Position numbers and translations under genes: made by a program. Under the pieces are notes generated by a model. It was not told the origin of the DNA. It saw nothing but the letters and a program-made list of their open reading frames with translations, and searched no databases. This document shows, one piece after another, positions 17,079-24,828 of a stretch of DNA of 64,000 bases. This DNA comes from FEN-1191 sp964528845 (GTDB lineage: Bacteria; Pseudomonadota; Gammaproteobacteria; Steroidobacterales; Steroidobacteraceae), in the NCBI GenBank assembly GCA_964528845.1, contig CAZGVE010000007.1, forward strand, positions 50,647-114,646, read 5' to 3'. Position 1 is the stretch's first letter. Every line of letters begins with the position of its first letter.

Positions 17079-17405
17079 CTAGATGCTCCAGCAGACTGGA
17101 TGATTCACGATCGGGTTGAATTGGACCCCGACAGCCTCAGCGGCCTTGCGCGCGTCGACGATCATTTCCTTCAGCCTTCCCATCTGCTGCGCGTGCTCGT
17201 CGCTGTCCCAGATGCTGACGTGCACCATCGAACCGCAAGGCGAAACGGCAGCAGAATAACTGATGAGTCCCGGCAGCTTCCGAATCGCGGGAATCAGATA
17301 GTTGCCCGTGTCCCGTGTCATTTGCTCGACTTCGGCCAGTCTCGCCGGATCGAAAGTCGCCCGCGAAACTCGCACGACGGCCGTTGTTGGCAAAGGAACT
17401 GTCAC
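17079..17405 (-). CDS. ABM-like (antibiotic biosynthesis monooxygenase) domain protein
   Basis: Single-domain 108-residue protein with a dimeric alpha/beta-barrel (ferredoxin-like) fold expected. The sequence has the ABM/quinol-monooxygenase layout: a strand with VVRVSRATFDP, a helix, PAIRKLPGLISYSAAVS and VHVSIWDSDEHAQQM. Members act as small oxygenases or haem-binding proteins or have no known chemistry, so only the fold is claimed. It starts with ATG at 17405 and ends 14 bases before the likely GFA coding start, so the two probably share a transcript. Confidence 0.8.
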   Translation of the reverse strand: MTVPLPTTAVVRVSRATFDPARLAEVEQMTRDTGNYLIPAIRKLPGLISYSAAVSPCGSMVHVSIWDSDEHAQQMGRLKEMIVDARKAAEAVGVQFNPIVNHPVCWSI

Positions 17406-17479
17406 GGCAGCGCTCTCCCGTCCGCGAGGGTTTCAGCCTAACATGACCTGGCATACCGGTAGGAACAAGACCAGATTGC

Positions 17480-17998
17480 ATGAACACCTTCGTTGCCCTG
17501 TTGCGCGCGGTGAATGTCGGCGGGACTGGAAAGCTTGCCATGAGCACCCTGAAGGCGCTGTGTGCGGAACTGGGCTTCAGCCGGATCGAAACCTACATCG
17601 CCAGCGGCAACGTGGTATTCGATTCTGGCAGTACGGCCGCCACAGTGCAGTCGCAGCTGCAACGGCGATTGGCCCGCCATGCGGGCAATCCGGTCGGAAT
17701 CTTCATTCGAAGCGCCGCCGAGCTGCGCGACGTACTGGACGGGAATCCGTTTTCCGAACACGAGCCGGCGCACGTCTATGCGTATTTTCTTAATGCGAGA
17801 CCGCCGTCCGGCGCCCTCGATGCGGTCCGCGGCCGCGCCGAGGAACTGATACGCATCGGGAAACGAGAGATCTACGTCTACTATCCCTCGGGCATGGGAA
17901 GATCCCGCCTCCGGATTCCCGCCGCTGGCGCAGGCACCGCGAGGAACATGAACACCGTCGCGAAGCTCGTCGCGATGTCCGCTCGACGCCCGCATTGA
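17480..17998 (+). CDS. DUF1697 family protein
   Basis: A 172-residue cytoplasmic protein of the DUF1697 family, whose function is unknown. The hallmark N terminus MNTFVALLRAVNVGGTGKLA, the block FSRIETYIASGNVVFDS and the C-terminal ARNMNTVAKLVAM are all intact, and the length is normal. It is divergent from the ABM gene with 74 bases between starts. The cytochrome gene starts 9 bases after its stop, so they may be co-transcribed. Confidence 0.92.
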   Translation: MNTFVALLRAVNVGGTGKLAMSTLKALCAELGFSRIETYIASGNVVFDSGSTAATVQSQLQRRLARHAGNPVGIFIRSAAELRDVLDGNPFSEHEPAHVYAYFLNARPPSGALDAVRGRAEELIRIGKREIYVYYPSGMGRSRLRIPAAGAGTARNMNTVAKLVAMSARRPH

Positions 17999-18007
17999 GG
18001 ACCCGAC

Positions 18008-19675
18008 ATGAAGCGAAACCTGGCGCTGCGATACATTGGCCTGGGCGTGCTGGCGGCAGCGGTCCTGGGCCTGGGCTGCCTGTACGGGTTGGTAGTCTGG
18101 GAGGGCTCGAGCGCGCGCGAGAATGCTCCGAAGCTGGAGGTCCGCATTGCCCAGCGTCTGCTGCATTACACCGTGCCGGCCAAAGCACGAGCGCTGAAGA
18201 ATCCGCTGGAAACCGCCTATGGCAGTCCCGATGTTGCCGCGGGGCAGGAGATCTACCGCAGCAAATGCGAGCTCTGCCACGCCTTTGACGGCAGCGGGAA
18301 GACACAGATCGCCAGCGGGCAATATCCCCGACCACCCGACCTGCGCAGTCCCGACGTGCAGAGGATGAGTGACGGCGAACTGTACTACCACATCAGGAAT
18401 GGCATTCGACATACCGGCATGCCGGCGTGGCAGCTGCCGGACCGTCAGTTATGGCAGGTCAGTGCTTACCTGCGCAACCTGCCGCGGATCGCCACCCTGG
18501 CTTCGCAAAACCTCCCCCAGCCCCCGAACGCGTCGGTGTCCGGGGCACACTACGTCGGATCGGCCGCCTGCCGCGACTGCCACGCCGAGATCTACGGTCG
18601 CTGGCAGAAGACCCGAATGGCCAACGTGGTGCAGGATCCGAAGCTGCATCCGACGGCGATCATCCCGGATCTCTCGAAGCCCGATCCGCTGCTGACATTC
18701 ACCAGGGATGATGTCGCGCTGGTCTATGGCAGCCGATGGAAGCAGCGGTATTTCAAGCGGGTGGGAGATGACTATTTTGTGCTGCCGGCGCAGTGGGACG
18801 TGACGCACCAACTATGGCGTCCGTACTTCGTCAAGAACGGCACCGACTGGTGGGCCAGCCTGTATCCGCCGGACAACATGCAACGGCCCACCGGACCGCT
18901 CTGCGACGGCTGTCATTCGGTGAACTATGACGTCACGAACAAGACCGTCACCGAGTGGAACGTGGGCTGCGAGCGCTGCCATGGGCCGGGCAGCGAGCAT
19001 GTTGCCCATCCGGAGCGCTCCACGATCATCAATCCGGCGCGACTGAACTACGTACAGGCCAATGACGTCTGTATCCAGTGCCACTCGCAGGGCCAACCCC
19101 GCACCAATCCCGTCCAGGGCAAGTACTACGACTGGCCTGTCGGGTACCGCGTCGGACTGAATCTGCCGGACTACTGGAAGCTCGAGGCGCACAAGACCGG
19201 TGAATTGTCGTTCACGCACTTTCCCGACGGCACGGCGCACAAGAACCGGATGCAAGGCAACGATTTCGTGCAGAGCCTGATGTACACCCGAGGAGTCACC
19301 TGCTTCAGTTGCCACGACACACACGGGACGCCGAACGACGCCGTGCTATGGAAGCCGGCAAGTGCACTTTGCCTGGATTGCCATGGACCTAATTCCGCAA
19401 ATGGTCCGCACGCGCCGACCATCGAGGCGCATACGCATCACAATCCCGGGAGCGCCGGGAATGAATGCGTCGCCTGTCATATGCCGAAGATCGAGCAGAC
19501 CATTGCAGACGTCAATGTGCGTGCCCACACCTTCCGCTTCATCACGCCAGCGGCGAGTGATGCGCTGAACATTCCCAATGCCTGCACCCTCTGTCACACC
19601 GACAAGTCGTCAGCCTGGGCCGCGTCGGCTCTCGGGAGCTGGCAGGATCGGTCGCCCTGGCGCATGGCGGAATGA
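18008..19675 (+). CDS. Nine-haem cytochrome c, membrane-anchored
   Basis: Periplasmic electron carrier or oxidoreductase attached by an N-terminal hydrophobic helix (residues 8-30). Nine CxxCH haem sites are present: CELCH (residues 87-91), CRDCH, CDGCH, CERCH, CIQCH, CFSCH, CLDCH, CVACH and CTLCH. The first lies in a class I mono-haem domain with a GMPAW methionine-ligand loop; the remaining eight form a c554/NrfA-like multihaem domain starting near VGSAACRDCH. The 555 residues carry no TPR extension, unlike some relatives. No nitrite reductase Lys-type haem (CxxCK) is seen, so a nitrite reductase call is not supported. The partner and substrate are unknown; the next gene encodes an exported aldolase-like protein. 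Confidence 0.9.
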   Translation: MKRNLALRYIGLGVLAAAVLGLGCLYGLVVWEGSSARENAPKLEVRIAQRLLHYTVPAKARALKNPLETAYGSPDVAAGQEIYRSKCELCHAFDGSGKTQIASGQYPRPPDLRSPDVQRMSDGELYYHIRNGIRHTGMPAWQLPDRQLWQVSAYLRNLPRIATLASQNLPQPPNASVSGAHYVGSAACRDCHAEIYGRWQKTRMANVVQDPKLHPTAIIPDLSKPDPLLTFTRDDVALVYGSRWKQRYFKRVGDDYFVLPAQWDVTHQLWRPYFVKNGTDWWASLYPPDNMQRPTGPLCDGCHSVNYDVTNKTVTEWNVGCERCHGPGSEHVAHPERSTIINPARLNYVQANDVCIQCHSQGQPRTNPVQGKYYDWPVGYRVGLNLPDYWKLEAHKTGELSFTHFPDGTAHKNRMQGNDFVQSLMYTRGVTCFSCHDTHGTPNDAVLWKPASALCLDCHGPNSANGPHAPTIEAHTHHNPGSAGNECVACHMPKIEQTIADVNVRAHTFRFITPAASDALNIPNACTLCHTDKSSAWAASALGSWQDRSPWRMAE

Positions 19676-19768
19676 GTCATTGATGCCGGGAGGCCTCGCC
19701 CGTGCCACAATCCGCCTCACGTACAACAAGCTGGAAATCGCGCCAGCACCTTCGAGGGGGAACATTCG

Positions 19769-20905
19769 ATGGACATCAAGAAGAGGGAATTCCTGGCAGC
19801 GGGGATCGGTCTGGGGGTCGGCGCGGGATTGATCCATGGGCAGGCGCAGGCCCAGCAACCGGGAAGTGCGCAGCCCAGCGGCTATGGCGAAGCGAGCAAG
19901 TCCGGTGGCCGGGTACGGTCCTTTGCGGGCTCGGGGAAGCAGACCTCGATGGTGGATGCGAACTACAAGCCCCGTCGCCTAAACAAGGCCATCGAGCTCT
20001 GGGAGGACGACCAGCCGGTGTTCTACGCCACCTATGCGCCCTCGGGAGTTGCCGATGGCTACGAGATGGGCAAGGCGATGGCCAGGACCTGGTGCGATGC
20101 GATCAACTACGAGATGGAACAGGCGTCTTTTGATATTGCCAATCTGCGCAACTTCATGCAGGGGCTGGTCGATGGCGGACCGACGCGCAGCGGTCACCGC
20201 ATGCCGATGGTATTCGTATCGCCTCCGGTGACCGGTCTGAGTGCCGCCTACGTGACGGCGAACTCGTGGGTCATCGCCCAGATACTCGCTGCCGGAGTGC
20301 AGAGCATCGACATGTGTCACGCCCGAGATCCGGAGGCGATCGAGGTCGTGGTGCAGGCCATGCGCTATCCGTTCGACTATCCAGGGGTACCGAGACAGCG
20401 GCTGGAAGGGCTGCGGGGCAACGGCAGCGAGAGTTTTGCCTCCCATATCTGGGGAATCACCGGCAACCAGTACCTGCACCGTGCGGACGTGTGGCCGCTC
20501 AATCCCAAGGGGGAGTTGTGCCTGGGCCTCAAGATCGAGGACAAGTACGCCCAAGCCAACGCCGCCAAGACCCTGGCGATTCCCGGCGTGTGCTTCGCGG
20601 AATGGGGAGCCGGGGATTCGAGCATCTCGATCCTCGGGCTTGCAGGATATCCCGAGGATGCTCCGTCCCATGGTGATGGCACGGCCGCGACTCCGGCGCC
20701 GGGCAGCTATCAGGAGCCGCGCATGGAACAGGCGCGTTTGAGTGTGCTAGCGGCCTGCAAGGCGAACGGCATCAGGCCGCTGAACATGGGAAACAGCCGG
20801 GACCCGATCGAGAACTACAAGCAGGGTACGCGGGTGATGGGCGGCGGCGATGAAGCTGCGGCGCTCGCATGCCGCGAATTCACCAAGCGCCGGATGCCGA
20901 TCTAG
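19769..20905 (+). CDS. Exported HpcH/HpaI-aldolase-like protein with altered active site
   Basis: The central part resembles the HpcH/HpaI aldolase TIM barrel: WVIAQILAAGVQSIDMC, then EAIEVVVQAMRYPFD, then LGLKIEDKYAQANAAKTLAI and WGAGDSSISILG. The presumed metal ligands Glu (KIED) and Asp (GAGD) are kept. However, the position of the catalytic His of HpaI (GEHAP) reads NYEMEQ, and the substrate Arg strand (VVRPS) reads VFVSPP. The N terminus MDIKKREFLAAGIGLGVGAG followed by an Ala/Gln-rich stretch is a signal peptide, with KKR where a Tat motif would have RR. A GAGGGGGA ribosome site precedes the start. The assignment rests on pattern recognition and the reaction is not assigned. Confidence 0.7.
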   Translation: MDIKKREFLAAGIGLGVGAGLIHGQAQAQQPGSAQPSGYGEASKSGGRVRSFAGSGKQTSMVDANYKPRRLNKAIELWEDDQPVFYATYAPSGVADGYEMGKAMARTWCDAINYEMEQASFDIANLRNFMQGLVDGGPTRSGHRMPMVFVSPPVTGLSAAYVTANSWVIAQILAAGVQSIDMCHARDPEAIEVVVQAMRYPFDYPGVPRQRLEGLRGNGSESFASHIWGITGNQYLHRADVWPLNPKGELCLGLKIEDKYAQANAAKTLAIPGVCFAEWGAGDSSISILGLAGYPEDAPSHGDGTAATPAPGSYQEPRMEQARLSVLAACKANGIRPLNMGNSRDPIENYKQGTRVMGGGDEAAALACREFTKRRMPI

Positions 20906-20919
20906 GTTCAGCCCATTCT

Positions 20920-20936
20920 ATGCTGCTGCGCAGCAT
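20920..20936 (+). terminator. Short hairpin after the aldolase-like gene
   Basis: ATGCTGC at 20920-20926 and GCAGCAT at 20930-20936 form a 7-bp stem with a 3-base loop, 15 bases after the stop codon. No T-run follows, so termination is only a possibility. Confidence 0.3.
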
Positions 20937-21000
20937 CTGAAACCTTCCCGTCATGGACCGGTGGGATGATTTCAGGGATGTCCTCCGGCCGGAAACGCGC

Positions 21001-21888
21001 ATGAAACGGCCCGCCTCCAGCGTGCGGGCGGTCGCGATGACCGCGCTGTGCCTGGGGCTGGCCAGCCGCGCCCTCGCCTTCACGGTGGAGTTCGACGATA
21101 AATGGGGCGTGTCGTACTTTCCCGGAGGCCCGTCGGGCGCCTCGGTCTCGTGGAGTTACATCACGGATGGCGCGGGCATCACCGCGGAAACTCCACCGCT
21201 GCCCATCACCGGCACGAGCCGGCTGAGCACGATCCGATCGCAGATTGACGCGACCTATGGCACCGGGTCGTTCGACACGGCCATCAGGAGCGCATTCAAC
21301 GCCTGGGCCGGCGTCACCAACCTTGCATTTGTCCCCAAGGCCGACAACGGTGCGGCATTCGCCGGCACCACCGCCATCGATATCCGCATCGGTGCCTATA
21401 CGATTCCGGGAGGATCCGAGGGCGGTATCGGCTATGGGCCGCCGCGTGATGCCATCAATTTCCCCGACCCCCTGGCCGGTGACATCGCTCTCTCGCTGGG
21501 GAACAATTTTCAGATCGCACCCGGCGGCCAGGGCGCGCCGCTGCCGCTGATCAATGGCGCGTATGCCAATGATGTCGAAGGATTGCTGATGCACGAGCTG
21601 GGGCACGCCCTCGGGCTCGGACACACCTCGGATCCGAACGCGGTGATGTGCGGCTACGTCGTGATCAATGGAGTCACCTACGACGGCAGCCAATGCACCT
21701 GCCCGACCTGCAGCTACAACACGGTCCATCGCCAGCTGAGCCCGGACGACATCGCAGGCATCCAGTCCATCTACGGCTCGCTGGATGCCGCGAGCACCGA
21801 CGGCCCGCTTCCGTTGTGGGCGCTGGTAGCGCTCGGCGGCAGTCTCATCGGAATCGCCGCCGTCAGGTCGAGGAAAGCGCCTTCCTGA
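21001..21888 (+). CDS. Matrixin-like (M10-type) zinc metalloprotease with C-terminal anchor
   Basis: Secreted metzincin protease. A signal peptide (MKRPASSVRAVAMTALCLGLASRALA) is followed by a roughly 230-residue catalytic domain. The zinc site HELGHALGLGH and the Met-turn region (SDPNAVMCG) are intact, and a late LSPDDIAGIQSIYG helix is typical of matrixins. The last 25 residues are a Pro-led hydrophobic helix and a basic tail (GPLPLWALVALGGSLIGIAA, then VRSRK), resembling CTERM-type sorting or anchor segments. The start at 21001 is preferred over 20953 because it begins the signal peptide. The length is 295 residues. The substrate is unknown. Confidence 0.85.
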   Translation: MKRPASSVRAVAMTALCLGLASRALAFTVEFDDKWGVSYFPGGPSGASVSWSYITDGAGITAETPPLPITGTSRLSTIRSQIDATYGTGSFDTAIRSAFNAWAGVTNLAFVPKADNGAAFAGTTAIDIRIGAYTIPGGSEGGIGYGPPRDAINFPDPLAGDIALSLGNNFQIAPGGQGAPLPLINGAYANDVEGLLMHELGHALGLGHTSDPNAVMCGYVVINGVTYDGSQCTCPTCSYNTVHRQLSPDDIAGIQSIYGSLDAASTDGPLPLWALVALGGSLIGIAAVRSRKAPS

Positions 21889-21895
21889 AGCGCGA

Positions 21896-22459
21896 CTATT
21901 TGCCGACCGCCAGCTGCGCGCGCCAGGGTTCGGCGGAGCGCGGCGCGAGGCTGACACGCACGGCGTTGCGATCGTCAATGACTTGCGCGTGCGATGCCAT
22001 CAGGCGTTGAGAGACCCGGTCCGGCGTCAGGTTGAACATGGCTCCGGTCAGGGGGTCGACGATCAGCATGCCGATCAATCCACCAAATACCAGATTCCCG
22101 AAGTACCAGCCGCTTACAGCGGAATCGAGGTCAACTTCAGAATTCAGGTAGCCGGGCATTTCGAACGCCAGCCTGTAGGTCTGGGCTTTGAAGTAGCCGT
22201 ACTTCGTGGGCAGCTGCGCCACGAATGGCGTGGTATTCATCTGCACCAGGGTATTGGATCGATCGTAGATCGATACCTTTGCGCCAGGGGGCGTGGAATC
22301 CACTGCGACGGCCCTGGGTCCGCTGTGCACGATCGTTGCGCAGCCGCTGAGCGCGCAGCATGCGCTCAGCACTCCCAAGCTCCACCAGTGATTTCCCGCG
22401 ACGGCCTTATTCGACCTGCACCAGGTGTCCGCTTCGCTACGGCATGCAGGTGATGACAC
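21896..22459 (-). CDS. Putative lipoprotein with PEGA-like domain
   Basis: A signal sequence with lipobox (CCALSGC) is followed by a segment like that of small envelope lipoproteins: VDSTPPGAKVSIYD, then the FEMPGYLNSEVDL strand pair of PEGA-like repeats. A C-terminal hydrophobic block (GNLVFGGLIGMLIVDPLTGA) is characteristic of this group of uncharacterised lipoproteins. The 187-residue frame starts at 22459; its N region of some 25 residues before the hydrophobic core is long, so a later start is possible. It converges on the metalloprotease with 7 bases between stops. Confidence 0.7.
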   Translation of the reverse strand: MSSPACRSEADTWCRSNKAVAGNHWWSLGVLSACCALSGCATIVHSGPRAVAVDSTPPGAKVSIYDRSNTLVQMNTTPFVAQLPTKYGYFKAQTYRLAFEMPGYLNSEVDLDSAVSGWYFGNLVFGGLIGMLIVDPLTGAMFNLTPDRVSQRLMASHAQVIDDRNAVRVSLAPRSAEPWRAQLAVGK

Positions 22460-22560
22460 GGCGGTGCCTCTCTTGATGGTTGCAAGTGCGGGTTGGGGTC
22501 GTCCGCGATGCGCTCTCCCCGAGGCACAGACGATACTGGATTGAGGGTCCCGATCAGAAG

Positions 22561-22576
22561 CTGTCAGAATTGACAG
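22561..22576. repeat. Short inverted repeat
   Basis: CTGTCA, a 4-base spacer and TGACAG form a perfect 6-bp dyad in the 210-base gap between the lipoprotein and the bicupin genes, about 100 bases upstream of the lipoprotein start. It could be an operator; nothing else supports that. Confidence 0.35.
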
Positions 22577-22623
22577 TCATGCCCAACGACGTCGAAGTAG
22601 TGAGCCACCGGCCCAGCTTCCGA

Positions 22624-22657
22624 CTGCCGCCTCGGTCGAGCTGACCGAGGCCGGCAG
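22624..22657 (-). terminator. Strong hairpin downstream of the bicupin gene
   Basis: CTGCCG plus CCTCGGTC pairs with GACCGAGG and CGGCAG (one bulged C) around a 5-base loop, giving a 14-bp stem 13 bases past the bicupin stop. No T-run follows on the minus strand, so it may act as a 3'-end stabiliser or a factor-assisted terminator. Confidence 0.5.
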
Positions 22658-22669
22658 CGCCCGCAGCGG

Positions 22670-23620
22670 CTAGTCCGTGATCTCGAAGTTGTGCATGATC
22701 GTCGGACGCGGATTGAACGGGATACGGGTCGATATCGGTGCGCTCGGGTCGTCGCCGGCGCGGTGCCAACGGCCCCTGGCCGCAGTGATGATGTCGCCCG
22801 GCTCCGTCTTGAAGTAGGGCAAGCCCTCGATCTTGATGCCGATGCTGCCTTCCATGACGAACCAGAACTCGGTCCAGTCAACGTGGAAATGGCCTTTGTT
22901 GGTGTCCGGGGGGACCGGCGCCGCCTTGCCGCGCAGGATGTTGGACGTGAAGTGGTCATCCCACACGAACTTGTCGCTGTAGGACTGATCGCCGATCGCG
23001 ACCTGCTTGAAGAAATCGACGTAGGTCGGATTGGTGTCCTTGTCCTTGTTCGGGCCCGGTTGTCCCGTCACCTTCATGTAGGTGATGCCGGGGTACGGTT
23101 CAGGCGTCTCGCTAGCCGGGAACAGGGGCGGCGATCCGGCCTGACGGACCTCGAAGCGCAGCGACGGTTTATCGCCCACGGTCTCCAGCGTATAGACGTT
23201 GCGATAGGGGATGTTGACCATGAACCCCTTGGTGGCGATGAAGGGATCCTTGCCCTCTATGCTCACCTTGAGCTGTCCGTCCCATACGATGAACACGACG
23301 CGATCGTCGGCATAGAAGCGCGCCTTCTGCTTCTTGCCGGCTCCGAGCGAAATGTAGTCGGCGTCCTGTTCGCGATTGCGAACGATGGGCTGCACCCAGT
23401 CGGTCTGGCCGCTGTGCGTGGCAAGGATCTCCGACAGCTTCCAGTGCGGCTTGTTAGGGGCCACGTACGGGGTCAGCGTCGCAGGCTTGGCAGTCCAGAA
23501 TTGACCCGGCATACGCGGCGCGGTGACGGGATTGTCCTCTTTGCCCAGGAACTGGGCGGACGCGGTTCCGGCCGTCAGAAACGCCGCGGCCGCTGCAGCC
23601 AAATAGAGCTTGCCCTTCAT
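22670..23620 (-). CDS. Secreted two-cupin protein
   Basis: Exported protein (316 residues) with signal peptide MKGKLYLAAAAAAFLTAGTASA. An N-terminal cupin-like half includes VVFIVWDGQLKVSIEGKDPF, and the C-terminal cupin contains GHFHVDWTEFWFVMEGS followed by EPGDIITAARGRWHRAG, which offers a His-His-Glu-His-type metal site. No enzyme class can be assigned. The ATG at 23620 is chosen because it begins the signal peptide and follows GGGGGTAAG; an upstream ATG-led frame from 23722 lacks both. The gene stands alone on the minus strand, divergent from the YbjQ gene. Confidence 0.8.
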   Translation of the reverse strand: MKGKLYLAAAAAAFLTAGTASAQFLGKEDNPVTAPRMPGQFWTAKPATLTPYVAPNKPHWKLSEILATHSGQTDWVQPIVRNREQDADYISLGAGKKQKARFYADDRVVFIVWDGQLKVSIEGKDPFIATKGFMVNIPYRNVYTLETVGDKPSLRFEVRQAGSPPLFPASETPEPYPGITYMKVTGQPGPNKDKDTNPTYVDFFKQVAIGDQSYSDKFVWDDHFTSNILRGKAAPVPPDTNKGHFHVDWTEFWFVMEGSIGIKIEGLPYFKTEPGDIITAARGRWHRAGDDPSAPISTRIPFNPRPTIMHNFEITD

Positions 23621-23795
23621 AGTCTTACCCCCTGCCCCGACCGCGCCGGGAATTCTTCGTGCGACGATCTTCCACCGCCCGTCGGTTTTGGACAAGACGC
23701 GCCGTGCCCATGCCGTGTCCATCGATAGCTTACCAAGTATGCAGCGTGGCCCCTAATATTCCCCAACTCCGGCAGCGACGAACCAGGATCGACCC

Positions 23796-24113
23796 ATGCA
23801 AACCTCGACGACATTTGACATCACGGGATCTCGAATCACGAGGTCGCTGGGAGTCGTCAGGGGAATCACCGTTCGAACCAGGTCCCTGCCCTTGAGCATC
23901 TTGGGTGGCCTGCGCACGCTGCTGGGCGGCCGCGTGGGCATTTTTTCGGATCTCTGCGAATCGGCGCGGGAGGAATCGTTTCAATTGATGATCTCGCACG
24001 CACGGAAACTGGGAGCAAATGCCGTGATCGGAATTCGCTACGACACCGGACCCATGGTTGGTGCGGCCGAGGTGCTGTGTTACGGGACTGCGGTAGTGGT
24101 CGAGCCGCTCTGA
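23796..24113 (+). CDS. ybjQ: YbjQ/UPF0145 family protein
   Basis: Small (105 residues) pentameric-type cytoplasmic protein of the YbjQ family. The family blocks are MQTSTTFDITGSRI, LGVVRGITVR, LLGGRVGIFS and ARKLGANAVIGIRYDT. It is sometimes labelled heavy-metal binding from weak evidence, and the role is unknown. The length matches the family. Confidence 0.9.
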   Translation: MQTSTTFDITGSRITRSLGVVRGITVRTRSLPLSILGGLRTLLGGRVGIFSDLCESAREESFQLMISHARKLGANAVIGIRYDTGPMVGAAEVLCYGTAVVVEPL

Positions 24114-24240
24114 GGCTGGCGTTCCCGCCATGAAGTGATAGGGACTTCACACTACCGACTGCGCGCAGTATCCAGCGCCGTCAACGAGCTCCAGAATCGG
24201 GGGCGCTCGCTATGCTCCCCGAAGGCAACGGAGTCCCCTC

Positions 24241-24813
24241 ATGCTCGCTGGCCTGCTGCTGATCTTCCTGCTCGTCGCGCTGGCGGGCTACCTGATCGGA
24301 ATCTACAACGGCCTGGTACGCGTCAGCGCAGCCGTCAAGCTCAGCTGGTCGAACATCGACGTGCTGCTGGTGCAGCGTCATGACGAGCTGCCGAAACTCG
24401 TCGAGGTGTGCCGCCAGTACATGCAGTATGAGAGCGAAACGCTCGAGCGCGTGATGCGGGCGCGCAATGGCATCGATGCGGCGCGGAATACCGGAAACGT
24501 GAATTCGCTGGGCGTCGCGGAACGCGAGCTGCGCAGCGGACTGTCGGGCCTGTTCGCCGTCGCCGAACGCTATCCGGACCTCAAGGCCAACGAGGCGTTC
24601 CAGCATCTGCAGGCGCGCATCAGTGGACTCGAAACGGCGATCGCCGACCGCCGCGAGGTCTACAACGATGCCGTCAACGCCAACAACGTGCGCATCCAGG
24701 CGTTCCCGGAGGTGCTGGTCGCGAAGCTCGGGGAATTCCCCGAGGCTCGGCTGCTGCATTTCCAGAGTGACGAGAAATCCAACGTCGACATGAAGGCGCT
24801 GTTCGCGCGCTGA
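24241..24813 (+). CDS. lemA: LemA family protein
   Basis: Membrane-anchored protein with one N-terminal helix (LLLIFLLVALAGYLIGIYNG) and a long helical bundle outside. The family pattern is clear: YNGLVRVSAAVKLSWSNIDV, LLVQRHDELPKLVEV, and the late RREVYNDAVNANNVRIQAFP. The 190 residues are normal. The family function is unknown. It is 15 bases upstream of a GIDE-domain gene; LemA genes often travel with membrane proteins of this type, which suggests a shared envelope-stress or signalling role (inference). Confidence 0.93.
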   Translation: MLAGLLLIFLLVALAGYLIGIYNGLVRVSAAVKLSWSNIDVLLVQRHDELPKLVEVCRQYMQYESETLERVMRARNGIDAARNTGNVNSLGVAERELRSGLSGLFAVAERYPDLKANEAFQHLQARISGLETAIADRREVYNDAVNANNVRIQAFPEVLVAKLGEFPEARLLHFQSDEKSNVDMKALFAR

Positions 24814-24828
24814 GCCCCCTGCCCCCGC

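Noticed and set aside
18008..19675. Ammonia-forming nitrite reductase NrfA
   Set aside because: No CxxCK haem site and nine rather than five haems; only distant module similarity.
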